Assembly: GCF_945957525.1 (NCBI RefSeq)
Contig: NZ_CAMFLA010000005.1
Span: 1 to 64,000 of the forward strand
Origin: an uncultured Aquitalea sp.
GTDB lineage: Bacteria > Pseudomonadota > Gammaproteobacteria > Burkholderiales > Chromobacteriaceae
Direction: 5' to 3'
DNA: 64,000 bases
The position numbers were made by a program, and so were the translations under genes. Below are positions 19,186 to 27,926 of this stretch, piece after piece. Under the pieces are notes generated by a model that saw only the letters and a program-made list of their open reading frames with translations, ran no database searches and had not been told where the DNA came from. Every line of letters begins with the position of its first letter. Within the stretch, counting starts at the first letter, position 1.

Positions 19186-20460
19186 ATGAAGCTGGAAACA
19201 TTGGCGGTGCACGGCGGCTACAGTCCGGACCCGACCACCAAGGCGGTAGCGGTGCCGCTGTACCAGACCACCAGTTACGCTTTCGACAGCACGCAGCATG
19301 GTGCGGACCTGTTCGATCTCAAGGTGCAGGGCAATATCTACACCCGCATCATGAACCCCACCACGGATGTGCTGGAAAAGCGCGTGGCGGCGCTGGAGGG
19401 CGGTATTGGCGCGCTGGCGGTGGCTTCCGGCATGGCGGCGATTGCCTACGCCATCCAGACCATCGCCGAGGCGGGCGACAACATCATTGCCACCAGTACG
19501 CTGTACGGTGGCACTTACAACCTGTTTGCGCATACTTTCCCGCAACTGGGCATTGAAGTGCGCTTCATTGATTACAAGGACCCAGCGTCCATTGCCGGCC
19601 TGGTGGATGGCCGGACCCGCGCCGTGTTCTGCGAATCCATTGGCAACCCGCTGGGCAATGTGGTGGATTTCGCCGCCTTTGCCGAGGAAGCGCACAAGCA
19701 CGGCTTGCCGCTGATTGTCGACAATACCGTGCCGTCGCCCTACCTGTGCCGGCCTTTCGAGCACGGTGCGGACATCGTGGTGCACAGCCTGACCAAGTAC
19801 TTGGGCGGTCACGGCACCAGCATCGGCGGCATCATCGTGGATTCCGGCAAATTCCCTTGGGGCGATCACAAAGACCGCTTTGTGCGCCTGAATACGCCGG
19901 ATGTGAGCTATCACGGCGTCAACTATGTGGAAGCGCTGGGCGCGGCAGCCTATATCGCCCGCGCGCGAGTGGTGCCGCTGCGCAATATGGGCGCGGCCAT
20001 TTCGCCGTTCAATGCCTTCCTGATCCTGCAGGGCATCGAAACCCTGGCTTTGCGGCTGGATCGCATCAGCGACAATGCGCTGAAGGTGGCTGAGCATCTG
20101 AAGAAGAATGCTGCTGTTGCCTGGGTGGAGTACGCCGGCCTGGCCGACAGCCCCAGCCGTCCGCTGGTGGACAAATACCTGGGTGGTCGCGCTTCCGGCA
20201 TCTTGTCCTTTGGCATCAAGGGCGGCGTAGAGGCGGGCGGTCGTTTCATCGACGCGCTGCAGTTGGTGACGCGTCTGGTGAATATCGGCGACGCCAAGTC
20301 GCTGGCTTGCCATCCGGCCTCCACCACTCACCGTCAGTTGTCGTCGGAAGAGCAACTCAAAGCCGGCGTACGTCCAGAGCTGATTCGTCTCTCCATCGGC
20401 ATCGAGCATATCGACGATATCCTCGCCGATATCGATCAGGCCTTGCAGGCTGCCGCCTGA
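19186..20460 (+). CDS. metY: O-acetylhomoserine sulfhydrylase (aminocarboxypropyltransferase)
   Basis: A 424-residue PLP enzyme of the Cys/Met metabolism family that makes homocysteine from O-acetylhomoserine and sulfide. The N-terminus ETLAVHGGYSPDPTT and VPLYQTTSYAFDS are typical. The PLP lysine is Lys204 in SLTKYLGGHG, with the cofactor-ring aspartate in LPLIVDNTVPSPYL. Length near 425 distinguishes it from cystathionine gamma-synthase and beta-lyase (about 390). It is monocistronic, closed by a perfect terminator. Confidence 0.95.
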   Translation: MKLETLAVHGGYSPDPTTKAVAVPLYQTTSYAFDSTQHGADLFDLKVQGNIYTRIMNPTTDVLEKRVAALEGGIGALAVASGMAAIAYAIQTIAEAGDNIIATSTLYGGTYNLFAHTFPQLGIEVRFIDYKDPASIAGLVDGRTRAVFCESIGNPLGNVVDFAAFAEEAHKHGLPLIVDNTVPSPYLCRPFEHGADIVVHSLTKYLGGHGTSIGGIIVDSGKFPWGDHKDRFVRLNTPDVSYHGVNYVEALGAAAYIARARVVPLRNMGAAISPFNAFLILQGIETLALRLDRISDNALKVAEHLKKNAAVAWVEYAGLADSPSRPLVDKYLGGRASGILSFGIKGGVEAGGRFIDALQLVTRLVNIGDAKSLACHPASTTHRQLSSEEQLKAGVRPELIRLSIGIEHIDDILADIDQALQAAA

Positions 20461-20472
20461 TGGGGTGATGTG

Positions 20473-20502
20473 AAAAGGGCTGACCGCGGTCAGCCCTTTT
20501 TT
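20473..20502. terminator. bidirectional terminator between metY and BLUF gene
   Basis: AAAAGGGCTGACC and GGTCAGCCCTTTTTT form a perfect stem with a two-base centre, with A and T runs on either side. It serves the two convergent genes. Confidence 0.93.
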
Positions 20503-20517
20503 ATGGCGGGGCGCCGC

Positions 20518-20976
20518 TTAATGGCGGCGAACCACTTGCGGGTTGGTGCCGTTGGCGAGGTGATGGTGCCACTTGCCGTTGATGAACTCCTGCACGAAGC
20601 GGCGCGCAGCCTCGCTGCGATCCAGTTCGCCGTGTTGCGCGATATTGGACAGATGCACCGGGTGGCCCAGCTTGCGCGTCAATTCTTCTGTGTCGATGAA
20701 CAGCAAGGAGTGGCCGGCAAACGCCGGGGCGTCGATGTTCTCGCGAGACAGCAAGGTGAGCTGCAAATGGTGGCGATCTTGCTGGATCAGCTGGTAAATG
20801 CGCTCGACGGCTTCTTCTTCGCCTTCCAGCACCTGCAGGAAGTCCCCGTTCATGAACAGAAGCAGGCTGCAGATGCCAAGCTGCTGATTGCGCTGGCGAT
20901 AGTGGGACAGCAGTCGCTGCAATTCGCCTTGGTGGAAGGTCGGATTGACGGCGCTGGAATAGATCAGGCGTATCAT
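20518..20976 (-). CDS. BLUF-domain blue-light photoreceptor
   Basis: A 152-residue protein that binds FAD and senses blue light. The key residues are in register with AppA: Tyr6 (RLIYSS), Asn30 (QRNQQLG) and Gln48 (GDFLQVLEG) reproduce its Tyr21/Asn45/Gln63 spacing exactly. The last 50 residues form a short helical tail with no output domain, so it must act through a partner protein. ATG 20976 follows GGAGGAG. No candidate partner lies next to it, although the window encodes a GGDEF-EAL protein. Confidence 0.9.
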   Translation of the reverse strand: MIRLIYSSAVNPTFHQGELQRLLSHYRQRNQQLGICSLLLFMNGDFLQVLEGEEEAVERIYQLIQQDRHHLQLTLLSRENIDAPAFAGHSLLFIDTEELTRKLGHPVHLSNIAQHGELDRSEAARRFVQEFINGKWHHHLANGTNPQVVRRH

Positions 20977-21038
20977 TATGGTCTCCTCCGGCCTGAAGTC
21001 ATGAGACCAGTATATCCCGTCTGGATGAAGCGAGTGGC

Positions 21039-21962
21039 TCAGGATATACCCAGCTTCAGCCAGGCGATGAACGCAATCACGCCTGCTGCTGCGTGCAGCC
21101 AAGCGCGCAGGCGGTACCAGCGTGCAGTGTCGCGCGGCGAGCGGGTGTCTATCAGGTAGGGCCGGCCGTCGTCGGGGCGGCGCATCAGCAGCGTCGGCGG
21201 CGCTTCGGCCAACTCTTTGTAGGTTTGCCTCACTTCGCGCTCGGCGGCGGCGCGCGCCGCCAGCCATTCCTGCTCGTCGATGCTGCCGTTGCCGTCAAGG
21301 TCGAAGCGGCGTTTCAGCCAGTCCGGGTCTGCTTTCCATTCCGCCAGTTTCTGGCCGACATCGCGGCGAAACTGCGAGGCGTCCGGTATCGGCCCGGCGC
21401 TGCTTTCCAGTTGCCCGGTCACATATAACGGGTCGCCTTCGGCAATCCACTCCTCCACCAGGGTATCGTTGCCATCGCGTTGGCTTTCCCGGTGCGGCGC
21501 CTGCACCTCCGCGCCGTCCGGCTGCACGATCACTTCATGCTTGCCGTCGATCAGGCGGAACGACCACTCACTGACTTCGCTTTGCATTTCTCGGCTGAGC
21601 GCAAGGTCGGCGGGGTCTAGCTGGCTGCGACTGTCGTTACGATAACGCCAGCAGCGATACCAGACGCAGCGCTTGCCTGTCAGTGGGCTGTAGATGGGGG
21701 CGCTGTCGTGGCAACGGGCGGTGCCGTACAGCTCTACCCGTCCTAGTGCGGCGGAGCCGAGTCGTGAGGTGGGGGTGTCGGCCACCAGTCGGTAGCGGCG
21801 GTAAGCCAGCCACCAGCCGATGACGCCGGCCACGCTCATGGCGGGCAGGGCGAAGCGGGTGAAGTCGTGATGGCCCAGTCGCAGGCTGATCCAGCCCAAG
21901 ATGAGATAGATGGAAAAGCCGGCCCAGCCGTTGCGCAGCCAGGGTGAGGTCAGCCAGTTCAT
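21039..21962 (-). CDS. GIDE-domain membrane protein with an EF-hand
   Basis: A 307-residue protein with two N-terminal membrane helices (about 14-32 and 38-55) and one near the C-terminus (about 287-303). The central region (AALGRVELYGTARCHDSAPIYSP, split here by function into entry ELYGTAR and SPLTGKRCVWYR) resembles the GIDE domain known from mitochondrial MULAN. DLDGNGSIDEQEW (about 220-232) is a complete EF-hand calcium loop, unusual in a bacterial membrane protein. It stops short of RING elements, so ligase activity is not implied. It lies three bases after lemA, its usual partner. It carries GTTGGCCGAAG at 21203. Confidence 0.75.
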   Translation of the reverse strand: MNWLTSPWLRNGWAGFSIYLILGWISLRLGHHDFTRFALPAMSVAGVIGWWLAYRRYRLVADTPTSRLGSAALGRVELYGTARCHDSAPIYSPLTGKRCVWYRCWRYRNDSRSQLDPADLALSREMQSEVSEWSFRLIDGKHEVIVQPDGAEVQAPHRESQRDGNDTLVEEWIAEGDPLYVTGQLESSAGPIPDASQFRRDVGQKLAEWKADPDWLKRRFDLDGNGSIDEQEWLAARAAAEREVRQTYKELAEAPPTLLMRRPDDGRPYLIDTRSPRDTARWYRLRAWLHAAAGVIAFIAWLKLGIS

Positions 21963-21965
21963 GCG

Positions 21966-22538
21966 TCAGCTCTGGCGGAATAGCGCCTGCATGTCCACAT
22001 CGCGCTTTTCTTCCGTGCTGAATTGCAGTGCTCGGGCGGTGGGGAAGCCGAACATGCGGGCAATCAGTACGTCCGGAAATTGCTCGATGCGCACATTGTT
22101 GTTGTTGACGGCTTCGTTGTAGAGCTCGCGGCGGTCGGCGATGGTTTCTTCCAGCTGGCTGATGCGGCTGGACAGATGAGAAAACTGCTCGTCGGCTTTC
22201 AGTTCCGGGTAGGCCTCGGCCACGGCGAACACTTGGCCAAGCAGGCCGCGGAGCTTGCTTTCCTCGCGGCCCAGTCCTTCCATGTTGCGGTTTTGCGCGT
22301 GTTGCGCCACGGCGCTGCGCGCTTCCATCACCCGCGCCAGCGTAGCCTGCTCAAACTGCGCGTATTGCTTGCACACCTCCACCAGTTTGGGCAGCTCGTC
22401 ATGACGCTGCTTGAGCACTACGTCGATATTGGACCAGCTCTTGCTCACTTCATGCTTCAGGCTCACCAGCGCGTTGTAGAGCGTGACGAAATAGAGGCCG
22501 ATGACGGCGATGACGCCGAAGAAGATCGCCAGTTTCAT
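21966..22538 (-). CDS. lemA: LemA family protein
   Basis: A 190-residue protein: one N-terminal membrane helix (LAIFFGVIAVIGLYFVTLYN), then a long helical bundle with the family signature NALVSLKHEVSKSWSNIDVV, QRHDELPKLVEVCKQYA and the end motif FPDVLIARMFGF. The molecular function of LemA is unresolved; it is often paired with GIDE or TPM-domain proteins, as here with the downstream gene. ATG 22538 follows AGGGAG, and a longer upstream reading frame is not used. Confidence 0.92.
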   Translation of the reverse strand: MKLAIFFGVIAVIGLYFVTLYNALVSLKHEVSKSWSNIDVVLKQRHDELPKLVEVCKQYAQFEQATLARVMEARSAVAQHAQNRNMEGLGREESKLRGLLGQVFAVAEAYPELKADEQFSHLSSRISQLEETIADRRELYNEAVNNNNVRIEQFPDVLIARMFGFPTARALQFSTEEKRDVDMQALFRQS

Positions 22539-22680
22539 TGCTGACTCCCTGAAAGGGCCGTTGTGGAGCGGCCTTGTTGGTATGCGATATAGTGGGCCAG
22601 TTTTCGTATCCGGCCGGGCTGTTGTCATGCTTTGCGGCATGGTCAGACAAGGCTGAGCGGGTGTCAAGAAAGATCATGAC

Positions 22681-23535
22681 ATGTACAAATTAAGCATTAT
22701 CGGCGCGGGGCGGTTGGGCAAGACGCTGGGGAGGCTGGCGCAGTTGTCGGGCCAGTGCCGCATTGTGGATTGTGTCGCGCGCAGCGCGGCATCGGCGGAG
22801 CAGGCTGCGGGCTTTATCGGCGCAGGCCGTCCGCTGGCGGGTTTGAGGGATTTGGCGGCAGCGGATCTTTATCTGCTGTCGGTGCCGGATGCGGCCATCG
22901 CCGCAGCGGCCAGTGAGCTGGCTGCGCAAGGTTTGCCGAAGGGCGCGCTGGTGTTTCATGCCAGCGGGGCGGGCGAGTTGTCCTTGCTGTTGCCGCTGGC
23001 CGAGGCGGGTTGCCGCGTAGGCAGCTTGCATCCGGCGTTTTCTTTCGCCGAGCCGACGCGCGCTGCGCAAAACTTCGCCGGCACCTTGTGCGCGCTGGAG
23101 GGCGATGCGGCGGCCTTGCGGGAGCTGGAGTCGTTTGCGCGCTTGTTGGGCGGGCGGCCGTTTGTGCTGGCTGCCGGCGGCAAGGCGCGTTATCACGCTG
23201 CCTTGTCGGTAGCCTCCAATTATCTGGTGGCAATCAACGATATGGCCTTGCGGCTGGCGGATTCTGCTGGCGTGCCGGAGGCGCTGGCGGGGGATCTGGT
23301 GAACGCGCTGATGAGGCAGACGCTGGAGAATGCGGCGGCGCTGGGGCCGGCCGCCGCGCTGACCGGGCCGATTGTGCGCGGCGATGCTGAGACGGTGGCG
23401 CGACATCTGGCGGCGATGCCGGACGCCGAACTGGCTGCGGCCTATCGTGCGCTGGGGCGGCAAACGCTGGCGTTGGCTGGTGGCCGGCCAGGCCTGGCGG
23501 CGGCGCGGCTGTGCGCCCTGTTGGCCGAAGACTGA
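22681..23535 (+). CDS. Rossmann-fold protein with DUF2520 domain
   Basis: A 284-residue putative NAD(P)-dependent reductase. Dinucleotide motif GAGRLGKTL is at 8-16. The C-terminal all-helical DUF2520 half contains YHAALSVASNYLVAI and LTGPIVRGDAETVARHL, as in 6-phosphogluconate-dehydrogenase-like folds. Substrate unknown; families with this layout have been linked to pantothenate-type chemistry without proof here. The GTTGGCCGAAG copy at 23520 encodes its last Leu-Ala-Glu. Its stop touches that of convergent pncB with no bases between. Confidence 0.85.
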   Translation: MYKLSIIGAGRLGKTLGRLAQLSGQCRIVDCVARSAASAEQAAGFIGAGRPLAGLRDLAAADLYLLSVPDAAIAAAASELAAQGLPKGALVFHASGAGELSLLLPLAEAGCRVGSLHPAFSFAEPTRAAQNFAGTLCALEGDAAALRELESFARLLGGRPFVLAAGGKARYHAALSVASNYLVAINDMALRLADSAGVPEALAGDLVNALMRQTLENAAALGPAAALTGPIVRGDAETVARHLAAMPDAELAAAYRALGRQTLALAGGRPGLAAARLCALLAED

Positions 23536-24750
23536 TCAGGCGGACGGCGCAGCCTGCACCTGAAACACTTGGCGCAAGTAAGCGAGGAAGGTTTCGTCGC
23601 TGCACATGGTCTTGCCGGCGCTGTCCGAGAGTTTGGCCACCGGCTGGCCGTTGCAGCTCACCAGTTTCAGCACGATTTGCAGCGGCTCCAAGCCCATGTC
23701 GTTGGTGAAGTGGGTGCCGATGCCGAAGCTTACCTGAATCTGCGGACTGAAGTGGCGATGCAGCGCCAGCGCGCTGTCCACGCTGAGACCGTCGCTGAAA
23801 GTGAGCATCTTGCTGGCCGGGTCGATGCGCAGCCGGCGGTAGTGCTGGATGGCCTTGTCGCCCCAGAGATAAGGGTCGCCGCTGTCGTGGCGCAGGCCGT
23901 CGAACAGCTTGGCGAAGTACAGATCGAAGTCCGCCAGGAAAGCGTCCATGTTCACCACGTCGGTCAAGGCAATGCCCAGATCGCCCCGGTATTCCTGCAC
24001 CCAGGATTCCAGCGCGGCGGTCTGGAAGTCGCGCAGGCGCACGCCCAGCGCCTGAAAAGCCTGGAAGAACTCGTGCGCCATGGTGCCGATGGGGGTGATG
24101 CCCAGCTTGTGCGCCAGCCAGACGTTGCTGGTGCCGCGAAAGATGGTGGGCAGTTGCCGGTTGAGGGTTTCGATGACGTGCTGTTGCCACTCGCGGCTGT
24201 AGCGGCGGCGAGTGCCGAAGTCGGCAATCAACAGCGGGAAGCGCTGTCCGCCGGCTTCTTCCTCGGCAAACCTTTGCAGGGTGGCGATCTTGGCGTCCAG
24301 CCGGCGTTGGCCTTCGACGCGCACTTCAGCGTTGTCCAGTCGGCGGAAATACAGCTCGTTGACAATGGCCAGCACGAAGATTTCAAAGAACATCGCTTGC
24401 ACCAGCGGGCCTTCGATGCGGATGTCCAGGCCCTCGTCATCCGCGGTCACCTCGATGAAACGCCGTTGCAGGTGGAACAGTTCCAGGTAGTCGACAAAGT
24501 CGCTCTTGATGAAGCGCAAGCTACGCAGATAGGCCAGCTCAGGCTGGGTGAAGTGCAGCTGGCAGAGAAAATCCAGCTGGGCCTCCAGCTCTTGTTTCAG
24601 CTGCGCCAGCGGGTAGCTGGTGGCATTGCGGCATTTGAAGCGGTATTGCCCGTGCGCCGCCGGAAACTGATGCAGGATGGCCTGCAGCATGGTGAACTTG
24701 TACAGGTCGGTATCCAGCAGCGAGTGAATCAGCGGCGGCGTCTTGGGCAT
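23536..24750 (-). CDS. pncB: nicotinate phosphoribosyltransferase
   Basis: A 404-residue enzyme of the NAD salvage pathway joining nicotinate and [20 protein letters not shown] at the N-terminus, [29 protein letters not shown] and [15 protein letters not shown] are diagnostic, and [15 protein letters not shown] gives the phosphate-binding segment. ATG 24750 opens the chain at [15 protein letters not shown]. The RsmI-like methylase gene lies upstream on the same strand, with its stop (24756) only five bases before this start, so they probably share a transcript. Confidence 0.95.
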   Translation of the reverse strand: MPKTPPLIHSLLDTDLYKFTMLQAILHQFPAAHGQYRFKCRNATSYPLAQLKQELEAQLDFLCQLHFTQPELAYLRSLRFIKSDFVDYLELFHLQRRFIEVTADDEGLDIRIEGPLVQAMFFEIFVLAIVNELYFRRLDNAEVRVEGQRRLDAKIATLQRFAEEEAGGQRFPLLIADFGTRRRYSREWQQHVIETLNRQLPTIFRGTSNVWLAHKLGITPIGTMAHEFFQAFQALGVRLRDFQTAALESWVQEYRGDLGIALTDVVNMDAFLADFDLYFAKLFDGLRHDSGDPYLWGDKAIQHYRRLRIDPASKMLTFSDGLSVDSALALHRHFSPQIQVSFGIGTHFTNDMGLEPLQIVLKLVSCNGQPVAKLSDSAGKTMCSDETFLAYLRQVFQVQAAPSA

Positions 24751-24755
24751 GAGTG

Positions 24756-25460
24756 TTATCCGGCGTGGACGATAAAGATGGCGGGGCGTTTGTGGAAGTC
24801 CGGCGCGTCTTGCGGCCAGTCTTTCACGCGGCGGCTGACGATGGTTTGCGTCGGCAGCGTCAGGTCGCAGGCCACGGCCAGTCGGGTGGCGGGGTTCAGT
24901 GTTTCGCGCAATTGTTGCAGCAGCGCGTTGTTGCGATAGGGCGTTTCGATGAACACCTGGGTTTCATTGCGCTGACGCGAACGCTGTTCCAGCTCCTTGA
25001 TCGCCTTGGCTTTTTCCGCTGCGTCCACCGGCAGATAGCCGTGGAAGGCGAAGCACTGGCCATTGGCGCCGGAGGCCATCAAGGCCAGCAGGATGGAAGA
25101 GGGGCCGATCAGCGGCTCCACTCGATAGCCGCGCTCATGCGCCAGCGCGACCAGTTGCGCGCCAGGGTCGGCCACCGCCGGGCAGCCTGCTTCGGAAATC
25201 AGCCCGATATCCTCCCCCTCAGTCAGGGGTGCAAGCAGGGCGGCTACGTCTTCGGCGCGCGTGTGCTCGTTGAGGGTGCTCATCGCCAATTCGCGAATCG
25301 GCGTACTTACGCCCAGCGCTTTCAGATGTTTGCGCGCGGTCTTCTCCGCCTCCACCACAAAATGGCGGATGTGCAGCACCTTGGCGGCTTCGGCGTCGGG
25401 CAGCCAGGCGATGGTTTCGTCGCCCAGCGGCGCGGGAATCAGAAACAGGGTGCCGGCCAT
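24756..25460 (-). CDS. RsmI-like SAM-dependent methyltransferase (tetrapyrrole methylase fold)
   Basis: A 234-residue protein related to rRNA 2'-O-methyltransferase RsmI. It keeps [28 protein letters not shown] and [17 protein letters not shown] but is about 45 residues shorter than classical RsmI, so it is probably a paralogue with another RNA target. ATG 25460 overlaps the stop of the Maf gene (TAATG). Operon order is maf, this gene, pncB. Confidence 0.88.
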   Translation of the reverse strand: MAGTLFLIPAPLGDETIAWLPDAEAAKVLHIRHFVVEAEKTARKHLKALGVSTPIRELAMSTLNEHTRAEDVAALLAPLTEGEDIGLISEAGCPAVADPGAQLVALAHERGYRVEPLIGPSSILLALMASGANGQCFAFHGYLPVDAAEKAKAIKELEQRSRQRNETQVFIETPYRNNALLQQLRETLNPATRLAVACDLTLPTQTIVSRRVKDWPQDAPDFHKRPAIFIVHAG

Positions 25461-26038
25461 TACAGTACCTCCAGGCCTTCTTCGGCCAACATGCGCACCA
25501 GTGCGAACAGCGGCACGCCGATCAGGGAATTGGGGTCGTCGGACTCCACCTTCTCCAGCAGCGCGCCGCCCAGGCCTTCGCTCTTGGCGCTGCCGGCGCA
25601 ATGCAGGGCATCGGGCTCGCGTTCCAGATAATGACGAATCTGGTTCTCGCTGAGCTGGCGCAGTGTGACGCGGGTAATGCCCACCGTCTCGCGCAAGGAG
25701 CCGGTGGCGGTATTGAGCAGTGCTAGCGCTGAGTGGAACACCACGGTGCGGCCGCTCATCCATGTGAGCATGGCTACGCCGTTTTCAAACGAGCCGGGCT
25801 TGCCGATCTGCCGACCGTCCAGCAGCGCTACCTGATCGGAACCGATGATCAGCGCGCCCGGGTAAGCCGTCGCCAGCGATTGGGCCTTGGCGCGCGCCAG
25901 GCGCACGGCAGTGTCCAGCGCGCTCTCGCCGGGGTGTGGCGTTTCGTCACAGACGGGCGGAACCGCCTCAAAAGGAAGCCCGAGGCGGCTGATGATTTCC
26001 TTGCGGTACGGCGAAGTGGAGGCGAGCACGATCTGCAT
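25460..26038 (-). CDS. Maf-family nucleoside triphosphate pyrophosphatase (YceF type)
   Basis: A 192-residue house-cleaning pyrophosphatase that removes non-canonical nucleotides. Motifs: LASTSPYRKEIISRLGLPF at 5-23, CDETPHPGE, GSDQVALLDG with the catalytic aspartate, and SAKSEGLGGALLEKVES. Position beside yceD-rpmF-plsX is a conserved arrangement for the YceF subtype, reported to favour m7GTP. It diverges from yceD across 60 bp. It contains GTTGGCCGAAG at 25480 (Leu-Ala-Glu). Confidence 0.92.
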   Translation of the reverse strand: MQIVLASTSPYRKEIISRLGLPFEAVPPVCDETPHPGESALDTAVRLARAKAQSLATAYPGALIIGSDQVALLDGRQIGKPGSFENGVAMLTWMSGRTVVFHSALALLNTATGSLRETVGITRVTLRQLSENQIRHYLEREPDALHCAGSAKSEGLGGALLEKVESDDPNSLIGVPLFALVRMLAEEGLEVL

Positions 26039-26059
26039 GGCGGAATATGGCGGATTGTT

Positions 26060-26087
26060 TTGACAAGTCAGGGGCCGCGATTATATC
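26060..26087 (+). promoter_or_regulatory. promoter of the yceD-rpmF-plsX-fab cluster
   Basis: TTGACA at 26060-26065 (a perfect -35) and TATATC at 26082-26087 are 16 bases apart. The predicted start near 26094 leaves only about five leader bases before ATG 26099, so the first cistron may be nearly leaderless. Confidence 0.6.
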
Positions 26088-26098
26088 ATGCGAGGTTT

Positions 26099-26602
26099 AT
26101 GTCTAACCCGATTTTGATCGATCCGCTCAAGTTCGCCCGGGAGGGCCGTTCGCTGTCCGGCAAATTGCCCGTCAGCGAGCTCGACGAGCGTGTGCACGAA
26201 GACCTGTCCGGAACCGCCGGCGAGGTGGAATACCACCTCGAAGGATTCCGCGACCCTCTGTCCCGTCTCAGTCTTCGCCTGAAGCTGAGCGCTCAGGTGA
26301 CGGTAAGCTGTCAGCGTTGTCTGGAGCCCATGCCGTTCAAAGTGGAGACCGATTCGGTCGTCACCTTGTTCACCCAGCAGGAAAAGCTGGAGGACGCCTG
26401 TGAGCAGGACGAGGAACTGGATGCCATTCTCGCCGAACCCGAACTGGACGTTTCGGCGCTGATCGAAGACGAAATCATCATGGGCTTGCCGCTTTCGCCG
26501 AAACACGACGAATGCGGCTCGGAAGCTCTGACGCGCGCCAAGGCTGACAAGCCTAACCCTTTCGCGGTGCTGGCGACGCTGAAGAAATCCAGGCCCGAGT
26601 AA
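26099..26602 (+). CDS. yceD: YceD/DUF177 protein (23S rRNA accumulation protein)
   Basis: A 167-residue protein of the YceD family, needed in other bacteria and plants for normal 23S rRNA levels. The zinc-like CQRC motif (SCQRCLEPM, about residue 75) and the distal C of KHDECGSEA fit the family, as does the acidic middle and the tail PNPFAVLATLKK. It is first in the conserved yceD-rpmF-plsX-fab order. An upstream in-frame extension overlaps the divergent maf promoter and is rejected. Confidence 0.92.
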   Translation: MSNPILIDPLKFAREGRSLSGKLPVSELDERVHEDLSGTAGEVEYHLEGFRDPLSRLSLRLKLSAQVTVSCQRCLEPMPFKVETDSVVTLFTQQEKLEDACEQDEELDAILAEPELDVSALIEDEIIMGLPLSPKHDECGSEALTRAKADKPNPFAVLATLKKSRPE

Positions 26603-26634
26603 CCGATACACGCGATTTTCCTTAGGAGTCGACC

Positions 26635-26814
26635 ATGGCTGTTCAACAGAACAAAAAGTCCCCGTCCAAGCGCGGCATGCACCGTGCCCACGATTTTCTG
26701 ACCGCACCGTCCCTGGCCAAAGAGCCGACCACCGGTGAAACCCATCTGCGTCACCACATCAGCCCGAACGGCTTCTACCGTGGTCGCAAGGTCGTAAAGG
26801 CCAAGGGCGAGTAA
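26635..26814 (+). CDS. rpmF: 50S ribosomal protein L32
   Basis: A 59-residue ribosomal protein: [19 protein letters not shown] is the invariant N-terminus of L32, followed by a middle rich in conserved [18 protein letters not shown] 26635 has TAGGAG eight bases before it. The gene sits 32 bp after yceD and 68 bp before plsX, the standard order linking ribosome and lipid synthesis. Confidence 0.97.
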   Translation: MAVQQNKKSPSKRGMHRAHDFLTAPSLAKEPTTGETHLRHHISPNGFYRGRKVVKAKGE

Positions 26815-26882
26815 TTTTTCGCTCCTCCCTCCTCAAGACACTACCTCTATAACTACAGGTAGGTTCACTACCGTACACGTTG

Positions 26883-27920
26883 ATGACTATCACCGTCGCG
26901 GTTGACGCAATGGGCGGTGACGTTGGCCTCAAGGTCACCGTCCCGGCGTCGATCCAATTCCTTAAAGACCATCCCCAAACCAGTCTGATTCTTGTCGGCG
27001 ACAAGGCTGCTATCGAAGCAGAACTTGCCAGCCATCAGGAAGGCCTGTCCGCGCGCATTCGCATCCATCACGCCACGCAAGTGGTGGGCATGGACGAGTC
27101 GCCGCAGCTCGCCCTGAAAAACAAGAAAGACTCGTCAATGCGGGTGGCGATCGATCTGGTCAAGGCTGGCGAAGCCCAGGCCGCCGTTTCCGCCGGCAAT
27201 ACCGGCGCGTTGATGGCGACTGCGCGCTTCGTCCTTAAAATGATTCCCGGCATCGAGCGCCCGGCCATCGCCAAGATGATGCCGTCGGTAACCGGCAGCA
27301 CCTGCATGCTTGATCTTGGCGCCAATGTGGACTGTTCTCCGGAGCAGCTGGTGCAGTTCGGCATCATGGGCTCCGAGCTGGTGGCTTCCGTCACCGGTCA
27401 GGCCAATCCGCGCGTCGGCTTGCTCAATATCGGTTCGGAAGACATCAAGGGCAACGAAAGCGTCAAGCGCGCCGGCGAGCTCCTGCGTCATTCCGACCTC
27501 AATTTCCACGGCAACGTTGAAGGCAACGACGTCTACAAAGGCACGGTAGATGTGGTAGTCTGCGACGGTTTTACCGGCAACGTGGCGCTCAAATCAGCTG
27601 AGGGGCTGGCGCACATGATTGCCGTGTTCCTGCGGCAAGAGTTCACCCGGAACTGGTGGACGCGCCTGTGCGCGTTGGCCGCCATGCCCGTTCTCAAGCA
27701 CTTCCGCGCGCGAGTGGATCCGAGACGCTACAACGGCGCCAGTCTGCTGGGTTTGCGCGGCATCGTGGTGAAGAGTCATGGTGGGACCGATGCCGTCGGG
27801 TTCCGTTACGCGCTGGAGCAGGCTTGCGAGGAAGTCGGCGCCAACGTGATTGGTCACATTACCGACCGGGTTGCCGAACAAATCAATAATCTGCGGCAGC
27901 CAGAGTCGGAAGCTAACTGA
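26883..27920 (+). CDS. plsX: phosphate acyltransferase PlsX
   Basis: A 345-residue peripheral membrane enzyme that turns acyl-ACP into acyl-phosphate for phospholipid synthesis. [11 protein letters not shown] at the N-terminus, [22 protein letters not shown] and [13 protein letters not shown] are family landmarks. ATG 26883 is preferred to the TTG one codon earlier; the ribosome site is poor (no clear GGAG). It is followed after six bases by fabH. Confidence 0.96.
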   Translation: MTITVAVDAMGGDVGLKVTVPASIQFLKDHPQTSLILVGDKAAIEAELASHQEGLSARIRIHHATQVVGMDESPQLALKNKKDSSMRVAIDLVKAGEAQAAVSAGNTGALMATARFVLKMIPGIERPAIAKMMPSVTGSTCMLDLGANVDCSPEQLVQFGIMGSELVASVTGQANPRVGLLNIGSEDIKGNESVKRAGELLRHSDLNFHGNVEGNDVYKGTVDVVVCDGFTGNVALKSAEGLAHMIAVFLRQEFTRNWWTRLCALAAMPVLKHFRARVDPRRYNGASLLGLRGIVVKSHGGTDAVGFRYALEQACEEVGANVIGHITDRVAEQINNLRQPESEAN

Positions 27921-27926
27921 TAATAC

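Noticed and set aside
18863-19201. 112-residue minus-strand frame upstream of metY
   Set aside because: Pro- and Arg-rich translation without domain or ribosome site; it overlaps the metY start.
25461-25763. N-terminal extension of the RsmI-like frame
   Set aside because: It overlaps the Maf coding region; the true start is the TAATG junction.
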